From Paenibacillus taihuensis (GTDB lineage: Bacteria > Bacillota > Bacilli > Paenibacillales > Paenibacillaceae): a DNA stretch of 64,000 bases. The stretch spans positions 62,001 to 126,000 of the forward strand of contig NZ_QTTN01000012.1 of assembly GCF_003386535.1 (NCBI RefSeq). The letters are read 5' to 3'. A program made the position numbers and the translations under genes. Position 1 is the stretch's first letter, and every line of letters starts with the position of its first letter. Below, piece after piece: positions 16,447 through 26,815 of this stretch. Under the pieces are notes generated by a model. The model did not search any database, was not told the origin of the DNA, and saw only the letters and a program-made list of their open reading frames with translations.

Positions 16447-17361
16447 ATGGACGCTGCTACACAACATAATCAAGCTGATACTTCATTCTCGGAATCCCGG
16501 ATCGCAACCCGCGGCAAGAGCCGTGTCGATCTGCTGCTGCACCTCTTGTTTATACTGGTTGCTGCATGTGCGATTTTCCCATTCTATACCGTAGTCATCA
16601 GTTCATTCGGCACACCGGCGGGACATGTGCTGCCGACAGCGTTCACGCTTGAAGGCTACAAGCAAATCATCCAGTATGGCGTTGGACGCGCCTTCACCGT
16701 ATCCGTTCTGGTCACGTTGGTCGGGACGTTCATGAGCTTGTTCCTCACCACGATCGCGGCTTACGCGCTTTCGAAGAAAGGGATGCCGGGCTGGAAGTAT
16801 CTGATGGGCTTTATCGTATTCACGATGTTTTTCGGCGGCGGACTTATCCCTTACTACTTGACCGTTAAAGGCGCGGGGCTGTTCAATAGCTACTGGGTCA
16901 TGATTCTGCCCTCTGCGATTAACACATTTTACATTTGGATTATGCTTTCCTTCTTCCGGGATTACCCTGTAAGCTTGGAAGAGTCGGCGAAAATTGACGG
17001 AGCCGGAGACTTTACGATTCTACTTAGGATCGTCATTCCGACTTCGATGCCGGTCATTGCGTCGATCTCTCTCTTCTATGCAGTCGATCGCTGGAACGAT
17101 TGGTACACGCCGATGCTGTTCCTTCAGGATACGACGAAGTATCCGCTGCAGCTGATGCTCAAGAACATGCTCGCGAACATTGGCCAAATTTTGAGCATGA
17201 ATGCCGGCATCTCCTCGGTCGCGCAAAGCAAAATCAACATCCCGCAGGAGTCGCTGAAGATGGCGGCGATTATGATTGCAAGCGTGCCGATTATGGCCGT
17301 TTATCCTTTCTTGCAAAAGTATTTTGCCAAGGGGGTGATGATCGGTTCGATCAAGGGCTAA
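16447..17361 (+). CDS. Sugar ABC transporter permease, LplC/CUT1 type
   Basis: This 304-residue membrane protein starts immediately after the stop codon of the previous permease (ribosome binding site AGGAGGGG inside that gene). It has about six transmembrane helices and the EAA motif EESAKIDGAGDFTILLRIVIP-like loop. It is the second half of the heterodimeric translocation pore with the permease at 15529 and works with the binding lipoprotein at 17451. Confidence 0.92.
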   Translation: MDAATQHNQADTSFSESRIATRGKSRVDLLLHLLFILVAACAIFPFYTVVISSFGTPAGHVLPTAFTLEGYKQIIQYGVGRAFTVSVLVTLVGTFMSLFLTTIAAYALSKKGMPGWKYLMGFIVFTMFFGGGLIPYYLTVKGAGLFNSYWVMILPSAINTFYIWIMLSFFRDYPVSLEESAKIDGAGDFTILLRIVIPTSMPVIASISLFYAVDRWNDWYTPMLFLQDTTKYPLQLMLKNMLANIGQILSMNAGISSVAQSKINIPQESLKMAAIMIASVPIMAVYPFLQKYFAKGVMIGSIKG

Positions 17362-17450
17362 TGCCTGGCTTTATACAAATCACGTCGGTATTATAGCGGG
17401 GTCATACAGTTGTTTTCCAAAAGGTTCATATGCCAAGGAGGTTAAGAGAC

Positions 17451-19073
17451 ATGAAGAAAAAGAATGCTCTTACGGTTGGGCTTAGTGTTGCTCTGCTTAC
17501 ATCAGGCTTGCTTGCAGGCTGCGGCTCTAATGGTGATAATACAAGCAATTCGGGAAATGCGAATACGGCTGCGAACGATACTTCGAATTCGGGCAGCGCA
17601 GACAGCAGTAACAACGGCAGCACAGCGACAGGAGATTTATATAAAGACCATCTGGATATCTCGATCGCCTATATGGACATCGGCACGGTTATTAAAGACG
17701 GACAGACGGACGATATGCTGAAGCTGATAGAGGATAAGTTCAATGTGACGATCAAGCCGGTCAATGAATCGTGGGGCGACTACGGCGACCGCACGAAGCT
17801 GTGGGCAGCATCGGGCCAGCTGCCGGACGCGTTCTTCACAGACGCAACAAGCGGCGACCTGTTCAACCAATGGGTAGAGCAGGGCATCATTAAACCGCTT
17901 CCGGACGATATGAGCAAATATCCGAGTCTGAAACAATATACGGATCTTCCAGACGTGAAGGGCGCAGCGGCGTCGGATGGAAAAAACTACTTCATTCCGC
18001 GTATGCTGGCTAGCCGCAACGAGCTTCCGAACGATCGCGGTATTCTCATTCGGAAGGATTGGATGGACGAGCTCGGTTTGAAGGATCCAACGACTTACGA
18101 TGAACTGAAGACGGTGCTGAAAACGCTCGGCGAGAAGAAGCACGTCATTCCATTGACGACTTCAAGCATCGACTGGACGAGCGACAGCGTGTTCCATAAC
18201 CTTGCTCCTGCGATGCAGTGGTGGCAGAAGATTGACGGACAATGGAAGCCGGGCTGGATGACGGATGCATTCGCTGACGTGGTTGCACATGAGCGCGATC
18301 TGTACCAATCCGGAATTCTGGATAAAGATTTCTCCGTACCGAACATGGATGCAGGCGCAAAGTTTAATCAAGGCAAAGCGGCAGCGCTTGTAAATACGGT
18401 TAAAAACATGGCTTATGACGTGCCAAACTGGCAAAAAGAGAACCCAGGCGTGAAGTATATCGATGCGGTGAAGATCCTGCCTCCGATCCCGGCAGCAGAC
18501 GGCAACAACTACCTGTACGGCTACTACGATTACTGGTCCGGTACGATGTTTAACGGCAGCCTGAGCGACGAGAAACAGGATCGAATCCTGGCGGTGTTCG
18601 ACTGGCTGGCTTCGCCGGAAGGTCAGAAGACAGTTCGATATGGCTTGCAAGGCGTAGACTGGGAGCCGAATGGCGACATGGTAACGAACAAGCATGCCGA
18701 AGAGAAGGATTTCGATCTGGCGAAGAAATACCCGTCCTCCTCGCTGTTTAACGGTCTGTCGATCTGGTCGGACGGCAAACGTTATGTAGAAGGCTACGGT
18801 CCAAGCGAAGTAGAGCAAACGCAGAAGTACCTGGATGAAGTTGAAGCACAGCAGCTGCAAACAGGTCAGAAAGCACCTGTGAACTGGGTAGTCAATGCAT
18901 ACGCAGGCTCGCTCAATACAGGCGGCGGCGACGTGCAAGGTCTCGTAACGAAGCTTGTCATGGGCAAAGAAGATATCAAGGAAGCGTTGAAGAAGTTCGC
19001 TGATGAGCAAATGGGGCTCGGCCTTCAAGACGCGATCGACAAGGTGAACGAGAAGTTCAAGGACGAGAACTAA
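17451..19073 (+). CDS. Extracellular sugar-binding lipoprotein, LplA type
   Basis: ATG at 17451 follows AAGGAGG with ideal spacing; the in-frame ATG at 17430 lies before that site. The 540-residue product has a signal sequence with lipobox LAGC, an Asn/Ser/Gly/Ala tether and a large solute-binding domain (about 500 residues) typical of LplA-like family 1 proteins that bind oligosaccharides. It completes the transporter encoded by the two permease genes upstream. The substrate is unknown; neighbouring genes suggest a plant or algal oligosaccharide. Confidence 0.92.
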   Translation: MKKKNALTVGLSVALLTSGLLAGCGSNGDNTSNSGNANTAANDTSNSGSADSSNNGSTATGDLYKDHLDISIAYMDIGTVIKDGQTDDMLKLIEDKFNVTIKPVNESWGDYGDRTKLWAASGQLPDAFFTDATSGDLFNQWVEQGIIKPLPDDMSKYPSLKQYTDLPDVKGAAASDGKNYFIPRMLASRNELPNDRGILIRKDWMDELGLKDPTTYDELKTVLKTLGEKKHVIPLTTSSIDWTSDSVFHNLAPAMQWWQKIDGQWKPGWMTDAFADVVAHERDLYQSGILDKDFSVPNMDAGAKFNQGKAAALVNTVKNMAYDVPNWQKENPGVKYIDAVKILPPIPAADGNNYLYGYYDYWSGTMFNGSLSDEKQDRILAVFDWLASPEGQKTVRYGLQGVDWEPNGDMVTNKHAEEKDFDLAKKYPSSSLFNGLSIWSDGKRYVEGYGPSEVEQTQKYLDEVEAQQLQTGQKAPVNWVVNAYAGSLNTGGGDVQGLVTKLVMGKEDIKEALKKFADEQMGLGLQDAIDKVNEKFKDEN

Positions 19074-19085
19074 GTCTAAGCATGA

Positions 19086-19125
19086 ATCAAAGGTGGAGGT
19101 CGAATGGCTTCCACCTTTGATTTAT
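19086..19125 (+). terminator. Terminator of the Lpl-type operon
   Basis: A perfect 12-bp stem ATCAAAGGTGGA/TCCACCTTTGAT (19086-19097 with 19110-19121) is followed by TTATT. It separates the transporter operon from lacI. Confidence 0.8.
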
Positions 19126-19154
19126 TAAATTTGTGCACGAGCACAAGAAAGGTA

Positions 19155-19170
19155 TTGAAAACGATTTCAG
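19155..19170. promoter_or_regulatory. LacI-type operator upstream of the regulator gene
   Basis: TTGAAAACGATTTCAG is a near-perfect palindrome of the form TGAAA-NCGN-TTTCA. It differs from the two perfect operators at 20280 and 20345 at two positions. It lies 83 bp before the lacI start, which fits autoregulation. Confidence 0.7.
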
Positions 19171-19252
19171 CTTCTGATAAGGTATTAACATGAATTGTCG
19201 TAAAAACGCATTCATTGTCAATTCTCTATCTCCCACGTAAAGGCGAATGCAT

Positions 19253-20260
19253 ATGGACATTAAAATTGTGGACGTCGCAAGGCTGGCTAATGTTTCACCG
19301 ACGACGGTCTCCAGAGTGCTGAACAACAATCCGATCGTGAAACCGAAGACCAGAGACGCCGTTCTCAAAGTCATCGAGGAACTGAAATATGTGCCTCACG
19401 CTGCGGCGAAGAACTTACGCCAACAGAAGACGATGACCATTGGCGTTATCGTGTCGGACATTAAAGTGTCCTACAACACCGATATCGTCAAAGGGATTCA
19501 AACGAAGGCCTATGCCCAGAAGTATAAGGTTGTCATCTGCGATACGCAGAATGATCTGGACATTGAGCGCGAGTATTTGCGCCTCTTGATGGATCGGAGC
19601 GTGGATGGCATTATTCTGGTCGCGTCGCTATTGCCGGAGCAGGAGATTGTGGACCTGGCAGAGCGAGGCTTTGCTGTGGGGATTATCGGCCGCCGGATTG
19701 ATCGCGCGAATGTGCTGAACGTCCATACGGACAACGTAAGCGCGGCGAAAGAAGCGGTGGAGCATCTGATTGGCCAAGGGCATCGCGACATCGTGTTCTT
19801 AAGCGGATATGCGAATGCGAAGGACAGCTACGATCGTCTCGAAGGGTACATTAAGGCGCTGGGCATGCACAGCATTCCATTCCGGCCGGAGCTGGTGGAG
19901 AACGGTAATTTCAATGAGACGGGCGGCTATGAAGCGTTCGCGCGATTGAAAGAGAAGGGACTTACATTCTCTGCGGTCTTCTCGGCAAATGACGAAATGG
20001 CGCTAGGCGTGTACGAGTACTGCAATGAGAAGAAGATCGGCATTCCGGGCGAGGTGGCCATAGTAGGCGTGGACAATGATCGGGTGTCGAAGTATTTGAC
20101 GCCATCGCTGAGCACGATTGACCAGCCTAAGTATGATATGGGCTTTCTGCTTGCAGAGAAATTGATTCGCAGCATGAATGGCGAGGCTGAAGTTCCGCGC
20201 GTATCGGTGCTGAACTCACGGCTTATCGTTCGCCAGTCTTCAACTACATACAGCCGCTAA
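19253..20260 (+). CDS. LacI-family transcriptional regulator
   Basis: The 335-residue protein has the LacI DNA-binding head (KIVDVARLANVSPTTVSRVL followed by the hinge helix HAAAKNLRQQ) and a periplasmic-binding-like effector domain (IGVIVSDIKVSYNTDIVKGI, VDGIILVAS, NDEMALGVYEY, GVDNDRVSKYLTPSLSTIDQP). ATG at 19253 is preferred over 19247 because AAAGG is 10 bp before it. The effector is probably a sugar imported by one of the flanking ABC systems. Matching palindromes upstream of this gene, of the binding protein gene at 20469 and, in a weaker form, of the operon at 15529 suggest it controls all three units. Confidence 0.93.
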   Translation: MDIKIVDVARLANVSPTTVSRVLNNNPIVKPKTRDAVLKVIEELKYVPHAAAKNLRQQKTMTIGVIVSDIKVSYNTDIVKGIQTKAYAQKYKVVICDTQNDLDIEREYLRLLMDRSVDGIILVASLLPEQEIVDLAERGFAVGIIGRRIDRANVLNVHTDNVSAAKEAVEHLIGQGHRDIVFLSGYANAKDSYDRLEGYIKALGMHSIPFRPELVENGNFNETGGYEAFARLKEKGLTFSAVFSANDEMALGVYEYCNEKKIGIPGEVAIVGVDNDRVSKYLTPSLSTIDQPKYDMGFLLAEKLIRSMNGEAEVPRVSVLNSRLIVRQSSTTYSR

Positions 20261-20279
20261 CCGGTTGTAATTGGGAAAA

Positions 20280-20295
20280 TTGAAATCGATTTCAA
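20280..20295. promoter_or_regulatory. LacI-type operator O1
   Basis: TTGAAATCGATTTCAA is a perfect 16-bp palindrome. It sits 65 bp (centre to centre) from an identical site at 20345, a spacing that would allow looping by a LacI tetramer or cooperative binding. Confidence 0.85.
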
Positions 20296-20344
20296 AGATT
20301 TAATGAAGTTTGGTGTGAAAACGTGAAAATCCTTGGTGTAATTA

Positions 20345-20360
20345 TTGAAATCGATTTCAA
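20345..20360. promoter_or_regulatory. LacI-type operator O2
   Basis: A second identical TTGAAATCGATTTCAA palindrome lies 109 bp upstream of the binding protein gene at 20469. Both sites lie between lacI and the long carbohydrate operon. Confidence 0.85.
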
Positions 20361-20468
20361 AAAAAGTTTGCAGAATGGGCATCGAAACGAGCAAGGCAAT
20401 AGGCAAGGCCAAAAGCGGGATACATTGCACTAACGTGTATCAATATATATCGAGTTGGGGGATTAGGA

Positions 20469-21929
20469 ATGAAATCTAGCAAAGTACTCATTGTTCTCAT
20501 GATTGCTGCAGTTGTGATTTCCATGCTGGCAGGCTGCTCCAGCAAGTCCAATGATTCACAGAACAATGCTGCGAACAATTCGGCGAATAAGAATACTTCG
20601 CCCGATGCGGCTAACGCGACAAACACGACAAGCTCGAACCAGGCTGCGGATAACACAGCGGCTGAACCGGAAGAAGCGCCAGCTTGGACGACGGAGAAGT
20701 TCACACTTCGTTATGCAGACGGCGGCGACAACAAGCTTGAAGAAGAAATGTTGAAGGCATTCATGCAGAAATACCCGAACATCACGGTTGAGTACGATAA
20801 GACGATTACGTTCCCGCCTGAACCGTCTCTGACGGCTGCGGCTGCTGCAGGTACAATGCCGGACGTATTCACGATGAAGGACGTACCGCTCGCGATTACG
20901 AACGACTGGCTGCTCGACCTTGCTCCATATTGGGACAAGGACGAAGAGTCGAAGACGGTTTACAAGAACATTGCCGACATGGCAGTGTTTGACGGCAAGC
21001 GTTATGCAATGGGCACGTTCCAGTATGCAGAAGGCGTATTCGTGAACAAGACGCTGTTCCAGAAGAACAACGTGCCGCTGCCTTCCTACAACTGGACATT
21101 CGACGAAATGATCGACCTCGCGAAGAAGTTCTCCAAGCCGGACGAGTTCTACTACGGCATCGGCGGTCCTTGGGGCGACCTTGGCTTCCAAGAGTGGCTG
21201 CCAATGAACAACGATAATTCGTTTGGCTGGGATACGTACGACGGAGACAAGTTCCATTTTACAAGCCAAGAATGGATCGACGCGTACAATCTGAAGCTGG
21301 AGCTTCGCCGCTTGAAGGTTGACGATGTCATGACAGGCGCACAGAAGAAGAAGCTGTGGGGCGACGAAGGCGCATGGACGTTCCAAAAAGGGCATTCGGC
21401 AATGGCGATCGACTACTCCTGGAACATGGGCTGGATCCCAAGCGAAATGAAGAAGGCAGGCGCTGGTGACGTTGACTTCTACCCAATGCCATCCGGTAAG
21501 GCAGGCCAACGTATCCAAACGATCCTCGACTTTATCGGCGTATCCTCGACGACAGAGCATCCGGAAGCGGCTTATGAGCTGGCAAAATGGATGACTTGGG
21601 GCAAGGAAGGCGCACTCAAACGTGCCGATATCGAGAAAGCTGCCGGCCAGCCGGTAACGAAGTACCCGACTGCGGATCAACCGGAAGTATGGGCGAAGCT
21701 TGAAGCGAACCTGACGCTGCCAGGCGAGAAGGAAGTTATGAAGCTGATGTCCAACGCGGTTCCGATGCCGATCGTTCCGGGCTGGAATGATTTTGCGGCA
21801 TGGGATACGGAGAACAAGTTCACGGAGAAGCTGAACTCCGGAGAGTACAAAGTAGCCGATAAGGCAAAAGAATTCGAAGACAAGGCGAACGAATTCGTTG
21901 CGAAAGCGAAAGCAGCAATGCTGAAATAA
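20469..21929 (+). CDS. Extracellular sugar-binding lipoprotein (family 1 solute-binding protein)
   Basis: The 486-residue protein begins after GGGGGATTAGG and has a signal sequence with lipobox LAGC, an Asn/Thr/Ala-rich tether of about 50 residues and a solute-binding domain starting at FTLRYADGGDNKLEEEML. It resembles maltose- or oligosaccharide-binding proteins of CUT1 transporters. Two LacI operators lie in its upstream region. The permease pair that it serves is not immediately adjacent; either pair at 25032/25928 or 31097/31971 in the same operon could be the partner. Confidence 0.92.
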   Translation: MKSSKVLIVLMIAAVVISMLAGCSSKSNDSQNNAANNSANKNTSPDAANATNTTSSNQAADNTAAEPEEAPAWTTEKFTLRYADGGDNKLEEEMLKAFMQKYPNITVEYDKTITFPPEPSLTAAAAAGTMPDVFTMKDVPLAITNDWLLDLAPYWDKDEESKTVYKNIADMAVFDGKRYAMGTFQYAEGVFVNKTLFQKNNVPLPSYNWTFDEMIDLAKKFSKPDEFYYGIGGPWGDLGFQEWLPMNNDNSFGWDTYDGDKFHFTSQEWIDAYNLKLELRRLKVDDVMTGAQKKKLWGDEGAWTFQKGHSAMAIDYSWNMGWIPSEMKKAGAGDVDFYPMPSGKAGQRIQTILDFIGVSSTTEHPEAAYELAKWMTWGKEGALKRADIEKAAGQPVTKYPTADQPEVWAKLEANLTLPGEKEVMKLMSNAVPMPIVPGWNDFAAWDTENKFTEKLNSGEYKVADKAKEFEDKANEFVAKAKAAMLK

Positions 21930-22026
21930 TCCATTCTTATCTTCATAGCAAACAGCATCCGTAAGTGTGAGAGATGACCCCATCGCTCACACTTACGGCA
22001 TTAATAAGGCAGGTAGGGAAGAGACT

Positions 22027-25000
22027 ATGAAAAACAGTTGGCGTACTTTACTAGGGGCCGTCCTCACCGCATCCCTCATTATCGGCGTTTGCCAGCCTCA
22101 GCTGGCGTCGGCGGAAGGCATATTAGTCGGCGATGCCTCTCCCGATTCGCAGCAGAAGCAGCAGTCAGCATCAGCGCAAGCGCAGCATATTCAGCTGGAG
22201 CGCAGCTATACGGACATGCTGAAGGAATGGTCCGCCGTTCCGGCTCTCCCGCATGCGGAAGTGACGATTAATCCGAGCGTCGAGCCTGCGAACGTTAGTC
22301 TAATTGCCGCCAAGAATGAAAGCTTTGGCTACACCACAGATACCGTCCGTCTCACTCCTCATTCACAGCTCACAGCCAAGCTCGACGTGCCGCAAACCGG
22401 ACTTTACCAAATCGGCTTCGATTACTACATTACAGACGACAGTATTTTGCCTACCGAAGGCTTTATTCAAGTGAATGGTAAATATCCGTTCTATGAAAGC
22501 CGCCGCATACTGTTCCCGAACCTCTGGGAGAATCAGCAAACGGCGCAGAAGCTCGATCGCTACGGCAACGAGCTGCTTCCGCACCCGCAGAAGGTGAAAG
22601 CTTGGCAGCATGGATACGCCATGGACGCAAGCTATGCGTATATGAAACCGCTTCTCTATAAACTCAATAAAGGCATCAACACGATAACCATAGCCAATAC
22701 GAGAGGAGAACTGCTGCTCGGCAACATAACAGCAGACTCCCCTTCCGAAATAGATCGCTATGAAGCTTACACCAAGAATCAGCCGCAGCCGAGTGATAAT
22801 AGCCCGCTGAAGTCGCCGATCGTCATCGAGGCGGAGACGCCGGTCTACAAGAACGATTCTTCCATTCGCGCGATCTCGATCGACGATCCGCAAATGACGC
22901 CGTACGATACGAAGCACCGCATGTTGAACGGGTTTGGCGGCACATGGGCAAGCGGCGGCCAGGCCGCAACTTGGGAGTTCGATGCGCCGAAGGATGGCTA
23001 TTACCGGATTGCCATGAAATATAAGCAGGACAGCCTGCGCGACATGCCGGTTTTCCGCCAGATCGCCATTGACGGGAAGGTGCCGTTCCGCGAGCTGCAG
23101 GATTACGGATTCCAGTACAGCAAGAGCTGGAACAACGCCGTGCTTGGCGGAAGCGGAAGTGATAGCGGCAGCGGAGATGAGCCGTACGAGTTCTATTTTA
23201 CAAAAGGAAAGCACGCGCTCACGATGGCCGTTGACCTCGAGCCGATCCGGCCGCTCACGGAAGTCATTGAGAATCAGATGGAGCAGATCAGCAAGCTGTC
23301 GCTCGAAATCCGCAAGCTGACCGGCAATCACACCGATGCTTACCGGGACTGGGACTTAAGCGAATATATTCCGAATCTCGATAAGACGCTGACCGGCTGG
23401 GCCGATCAGCTGGAGAGCGAGTACGGCAAGCTGAACAAGCTGAACGCAGACGGCGGCGAGATTGCCGAGCTGAACAACTTGACGAAAGCGGCGAGCCAGC
23501 TGCGTTCGCTTGCCGAAGAGCCGGACAAGCTGCCGAATCGGATGGCGCTCTTCTCCGAAGGCAGCACTTCCGTCTCGCAGCTGCTCGGCGACCTGCTGCA
23601 GCGCATTACGCATTCGCCGATGGCGCTCGATAAGATCTACGTCTACCAGGAAGGCAAGCTGCCGAAAGCGAACGCGGGCTTCTTCAAGAAGTTCCGCGAA
23701 TCGGTTAAGCGCTTCTTCCTATCGTTCACGAAGCAGTCCTACTCCGCTTCCAGCAAGTCAAGCACCGAGTTGAACGTGTGGGTGCATAACTCACGCGAGC
23801 AGGTCGAGCTGATGCAGAAGATGATCGACGAGGAGTTTACGCCGCAGAGCGGCATCAACGTCAAGCTCTCGATTATGCCGGACGAGAACAAGCTCGTGCT
23901 GGCGAACGCGACAGGCAGCCAGCCGGATGCCGCGCTTGGCATCTCCAGCTGGATTCCGTACGACCTCGCGGTACGGAATGCGGCCGTCGACCTGCGCAAG
24001 TTCGACGATTATGAGCAGGTAGTGAAGCCGTTCTCAAAGGGCGCGATGATTCCATTCGCCTATGGAGACGGCGTCTATGCACTGCCGGAATCGCAGGACT
24101 TCTGGGTGCTGTTCTATCGCAAAGATATTCTCGACAATCTGAAGCTCAGCGTGCCGAACACGTGGGACGATGTCGTCAACATGCTGCCGGAGCTGCAGCG
24201 TCTCGGCATGAATTTCTACGATCCGCTGGCGCTCTATAAAGGCTTCAAGCCGCTCGGGGCAACGACGCCGTTCATCTATCAATTCGGCGGCGAGCTGTTC
24301 ACGGACGACGGCATGAAGACAGCGATCAATAGTGAGCAGGCGCTCAAAGGTATCAAGTTCATGACCGACCTGTTCACAATTTACAATCTGCCGCAGGACG
24401 TGCCGAACTTCTACCAGCACTTCCGTTCGGGCATTCTCCCGATCGGCATTTCGGATCTGTCGACCTACATTCAGCTGAAGGTCGCAGCGCCGGAAATCGC
24501 GAACAGCTGGAAGATCGCGCTGCATCCGGGCACGATGCAGGACGGTACCGTTCAGCGGTGGTCGCCAAGCGGCGGCACCTCGGCGATGATTTTCAAAGGA
24601 ACGAAGCAGGAGCAGGAAGCGTGGGATTTCCTCAAATGGTGGATGTCCACGAAGGTGCAGGTGGAGTTTGCCAATATGGAGCAGGCTGAATTTGGACCGA
24701 TGTTCATGTGGAATTCCGCGAACATGGATGCTTTTGCCGAATCGCCGTGGCCGGAGGAAGACAAGCAGACGATTCTCGAGCAGAGCAAGTGGGTGCGTGA
24801 AGCATCCCGTGTTCCAGGCGCTTACATGGTGGAGCGCGAGCTCAGCAACGTGTTTAACTCGGTCGTGTTCGACGGCGACAATCCGCGGACGGCCGTCGAT
24901 GATTCCGTCATTCGCGCCAACCGCGAGATCGACAAGAAGATGGAGGAATTCGGGTTCATTAAGAACGGCAAGCAGGTGAAGGACAACCCGGTTCCGACGA

Positions 25001-25035
25001 TCAATACGATAGATAAGTGGGTTGAGAAACGATGA
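22027..25035 (+). CDS. Multidomain extracellular protein: carbohydrate-binding-like modules fused to a sugar solute-binding domain
   Basis: The 1002-residue product starts after AGGGAAGAG. A signal peptide ends at about residue 29 (ASA); there is no lipobox cysteine at the cleavage site. Residues 70-230 and 265-400 look like two beta-sandwich modules; the second begins [10 protein letters not shown], the opening of many CBM6/CBM35-type modules. Residues 400-560 are largely helical. From about residue 580 ([19 protein letters not shown]) to the end is a complete family 1 solute-binding domain with [10 protein letters not shown] and a C-terminal GGTSAMIF stretch. It overlaps the next permease gene by 4 bp, so it is probably the receptor for that permease pair. 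This length is about twice that of an ordinary binding protein. Confidence 0.85.
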   Translation: MKNSWRTLLGAVLTASLIIGVCQPQLASAEGILVGDASPDSQQKQQSASAQAQHIQLERSYTDMLKEWSAVPALPHAEVTINPSVEPANVSLIAAKNESFGYTTDTVRLTPHSQLTAKLDVPQTGLYQIGFDYYITDDSILPTEGFIQVNGKYPFYESRRILFPNLWENQQTAQKLDRYGNELLPHPQKVKAWQHGYAMDASYAYMKPLLYKLNKGINTITIANTRGELLLGNITADSPSEIDRYEAYTKNQPQPSDNSPLKSPIVIEAETPVYKNDSSIRAISIDDPQMTPYDTKHRMLNGFGGTWASGGQAATWEFDAPKDGYYRIAMKYKQDSLRDMPVFRQIAIDGKVPFRELQDYGFQYSKSWNNAVLGGSGSDSGSGDEPYEFYFTKGKHALTMAVDLEPIRPLTEVIENQMEQISKLSLEIRKLTGNHTDAYRDWDLSEYIPNLDKTLTGWADQLESEYGKLNKLNADGGEIAELNNLTKAASQLRSLAEEPDKLPNRMALFSEGSTSVSQLLGDLLQRITHSPMALDKIYVYQEGKLPKANAGFFKKFRESVKRFFLSFTKQSYSASSKSSTELNVWVHNSREQVELMQKMIDEEFTPQSGINVKLSIMPDENKLVLANATGSQPDAALGISSWIPYDLAVRNAAVDLRKFDDYEQVVKPFSKGAMIPFAYGDGVYALPESQDFWVLFYRKDILDNLKLSVPNTWDDVVNMLPELQRLGMNFYDPLALYKGFKPLGATTPFIYQFGGELFTDDGMKTAINSEQALKGIKFMTDLFTIYNLPQDVPNFYQHFRSGILPIGISDLSTYIQLKVAAPEIANSWKIALHPGTMQDGTVQRWSPSGGTSAMIFKGTKQEQEAWDFLKWWMSTKVQVEFANMEQAEFGPMFMWNSANMDAFAESPWPEEDKQTILEQSKWVREASRVPGAYMVERELSNVFNSVVFDGDNPRTAVDDSVIRANREIDKKMEEFGFIKNGKQVKDNPVPTINTIDKWVEKR

Positions 25036-25919
25036 AGAAGCGGAAGATTAACGAAGCCTACTGGTTTCTATCTCCTTATTTGCTCATGTTTGCGATGTTT
25101 ATCGTCGTTCCGGTATTAGTGGCGATCTATCTGTCGTTTACGAATTTCAACACGATCGAGATGCCGAAGTGGATCGGTTTCAGCAATTATACGGCGATCT
25201 TTACGCAGGACGATATCTTCATGCAATACGTGCTCCCGAATACGATCAAGTTCGCGCTTATCGTAGGACCGGGCGGCTACATCATCTCGTTCATGCTGGC
25301 GTGGATGCTGGCTCAGATTCCGCACAGACCGCGTACTATTCTCGCGCTAATCATTTACTCCCCGTCGATGACGATGGGGGTAGCGATGACCGTCGTCTGG
25401 TCGATTTTCTTCAGCGGTGACCAGACCGGTTATCTGAACGCGTGGCTGCTGCGCCTCGGACTTATCCATATGCCGATTCAGTGGCTGCAGTCGCCGGAGT
25501 ACTTGATGACGATTATGATCATCGTTTCCCTGTGGAGCAGCATGGGCGTAGGCTTCCTCGCGATGCTGGCAGGGGTGCTGAACATCGACCAATCGATTTA
25601 TGAAGCCGGTTATATCGATGGCATCAGCAACCGGTTCCAGGAAATTATCCATATTACGATTCCATCCATGAAGCCGCAGATGCTGTTCGGGGCGGTAATG
25701 GCCGTCGTGACGACGTTCCAATCGGGAGACCTTGGCGTACAGCTGTCAGGCGGCAATCCGACACCGCAATATGCCGGTCAAGTCATGGTCAACCATATCT
25801 CCGACTACGGCTTGACGCGATACGAGATGGGGTATGCTTCCGCGCTATCCGTCATATTGCTCGTCGGCATCTATGTGCTGTCCAAGTTCTCATGGAAGCT
25901 GTTCGGAGAGAAGGAGTAG
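25032..25919 (+). CDS. Sugar ABC transporter permease (MalF-like)
   Basis: The 295-residue permease overlaps the upstream gene through ATGA. It has six predicted transmembrane helices and the EAA loop [20 protein letters not shown]. It forms a pair with the next gene, 8 bp downstream, and translational coupling with the multidomain binding protein suggests they act together. Confidence 0.92.
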   Translation: MKKRKINEAYWFLSPYLLMFAMFIVVPVLVAIYLSFTNFNTIEMPKWIGFSNYTAIFTQDDIFMQYVLPNTIKFALIVGPGGYIISFMLAWMLAQIPHRPRTILALIIYSPSMTMGVAMTVVWSIFFSGDQTGYLNAWLLRLGLIHMPIQWLQSPEYLMTIMIIVSLWSSMGVGFLAMLAGVLNIDQSIYEAGYIDGISNRFQEIIHITIPSMKPQMLFGAVMAVVTTFQSGDLGVQLSGGNPTPQYAGQVMVNHISDYGLTRYEMGYASALSVILLVGIYVLSKFSWKLFGEKE

Positions 25920-25927
25920 GATCACTT

Positions 25928-26800
25928 ATGTCTTATCAAGGTACGAAAATAAATCCGACGAAATTCCACCGCAGCCAGCTGAAGTTCTACGTCTTCCTGA
26001 TTCCGCTGGCGATGTTCATGATGCTGCCGATCATCTTTATCGTGTTCCATGCGTTCAAGCCGGTCAATGAGCTGTTCGCGTTCCCGCCGCGCTTCCTGGT
26101 GCAGCAGCCGACGCTCGACAATTTCAAAGACCTGCTCGGATTCGCGGGAGATTCGGGCATCCCGTTCAGTCGGTACGTGTTCAATAGTATTATCGTGACG
26201 CTGAGCGTCATGTTCCTGTCGGTATTTATGAGCGCGCTCGCCGCCTATGCGTTGTCCAAAATGAAGTTCAAGCTGCGGGCGGCCATCTTCGAGACGAATA
26301 CGGTAGCGCTCATGTTCGTGCCGATTGCGGTGCAGATTCCGCGCTTTCTCGTTATCGACAAGAGCGGCATTATGGACACGTATTTGGCGCATATTCTGCC
26401 GCTGCTGTCCATGCCGATCGGCCTCTTCCTTATGAAGCAGTTCATCGATCAAGTGCCGGATGAGCTGAAGGAAGCGGCTGTTATGGACGGCGCGGGCGAG
26501 TTTCTCGTATTCCGCAAAGTCATGCTGCCCGTCATTAAGCCGGCGCTCGCGACGGTGGCGATTCTATCGTTCCAGCTCGTGTGGAATAACATCGAGACGT
26601 CCTCGTATTACGTGAACGACGAGAGCTTGAAGACCGTAAGCTTCTTCATGAGCACGCTTGTCAGCCAGAACGGCAACAACGTCGCCGGACAAGGGATGTC
26701 CGCGGCCGCGTCGCTCCTTATGTTCCTGCCAAATCTCATCATCTTTATTTTCTTGCAAAGCAAAGTGATGAACACGATGGCACATTCCGGGTTGAAATAG
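25928..26800 (+). CDS. Sugar ABC transporter permease (MalG-like)
   Basis: ATG at 25928 follows AGAAGGAG. The 290-residue protein has about six transmembrane segments and the EAA loop KEAAVMDGAGEFLVFRKVML. It is the second permease of the pair at 25032. Confidence 0.92.
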   Translation: MSYQGTKINPTKFHRSQLKFYVFLIPLAMFMMLPIIFIVFHAFKPVNELFAFPPRFLVQQPTLDNFKDLLGFAGDSGIPFSRYVFNSIIVTLSVMFLSVFMSALAAYALSKMKFKLRAAIFETNTVALMFVPIAVQIPRFLVIDKSGIMDTYLAHILPLLSMPIGLFLMKQFIDQVPDELKEAAVMDGAGEFLVFRKVMLPVIKPALATVAILSFQLVWNNIETSSYYVNDESLKTVSFFMSTLVSQNGNNVAGQGMSAAASLLMFLPNLIIFIFLQSKVMNTMAHSGLK

Positions 26801-26815
26801 TCAGGGGAGAGACAG

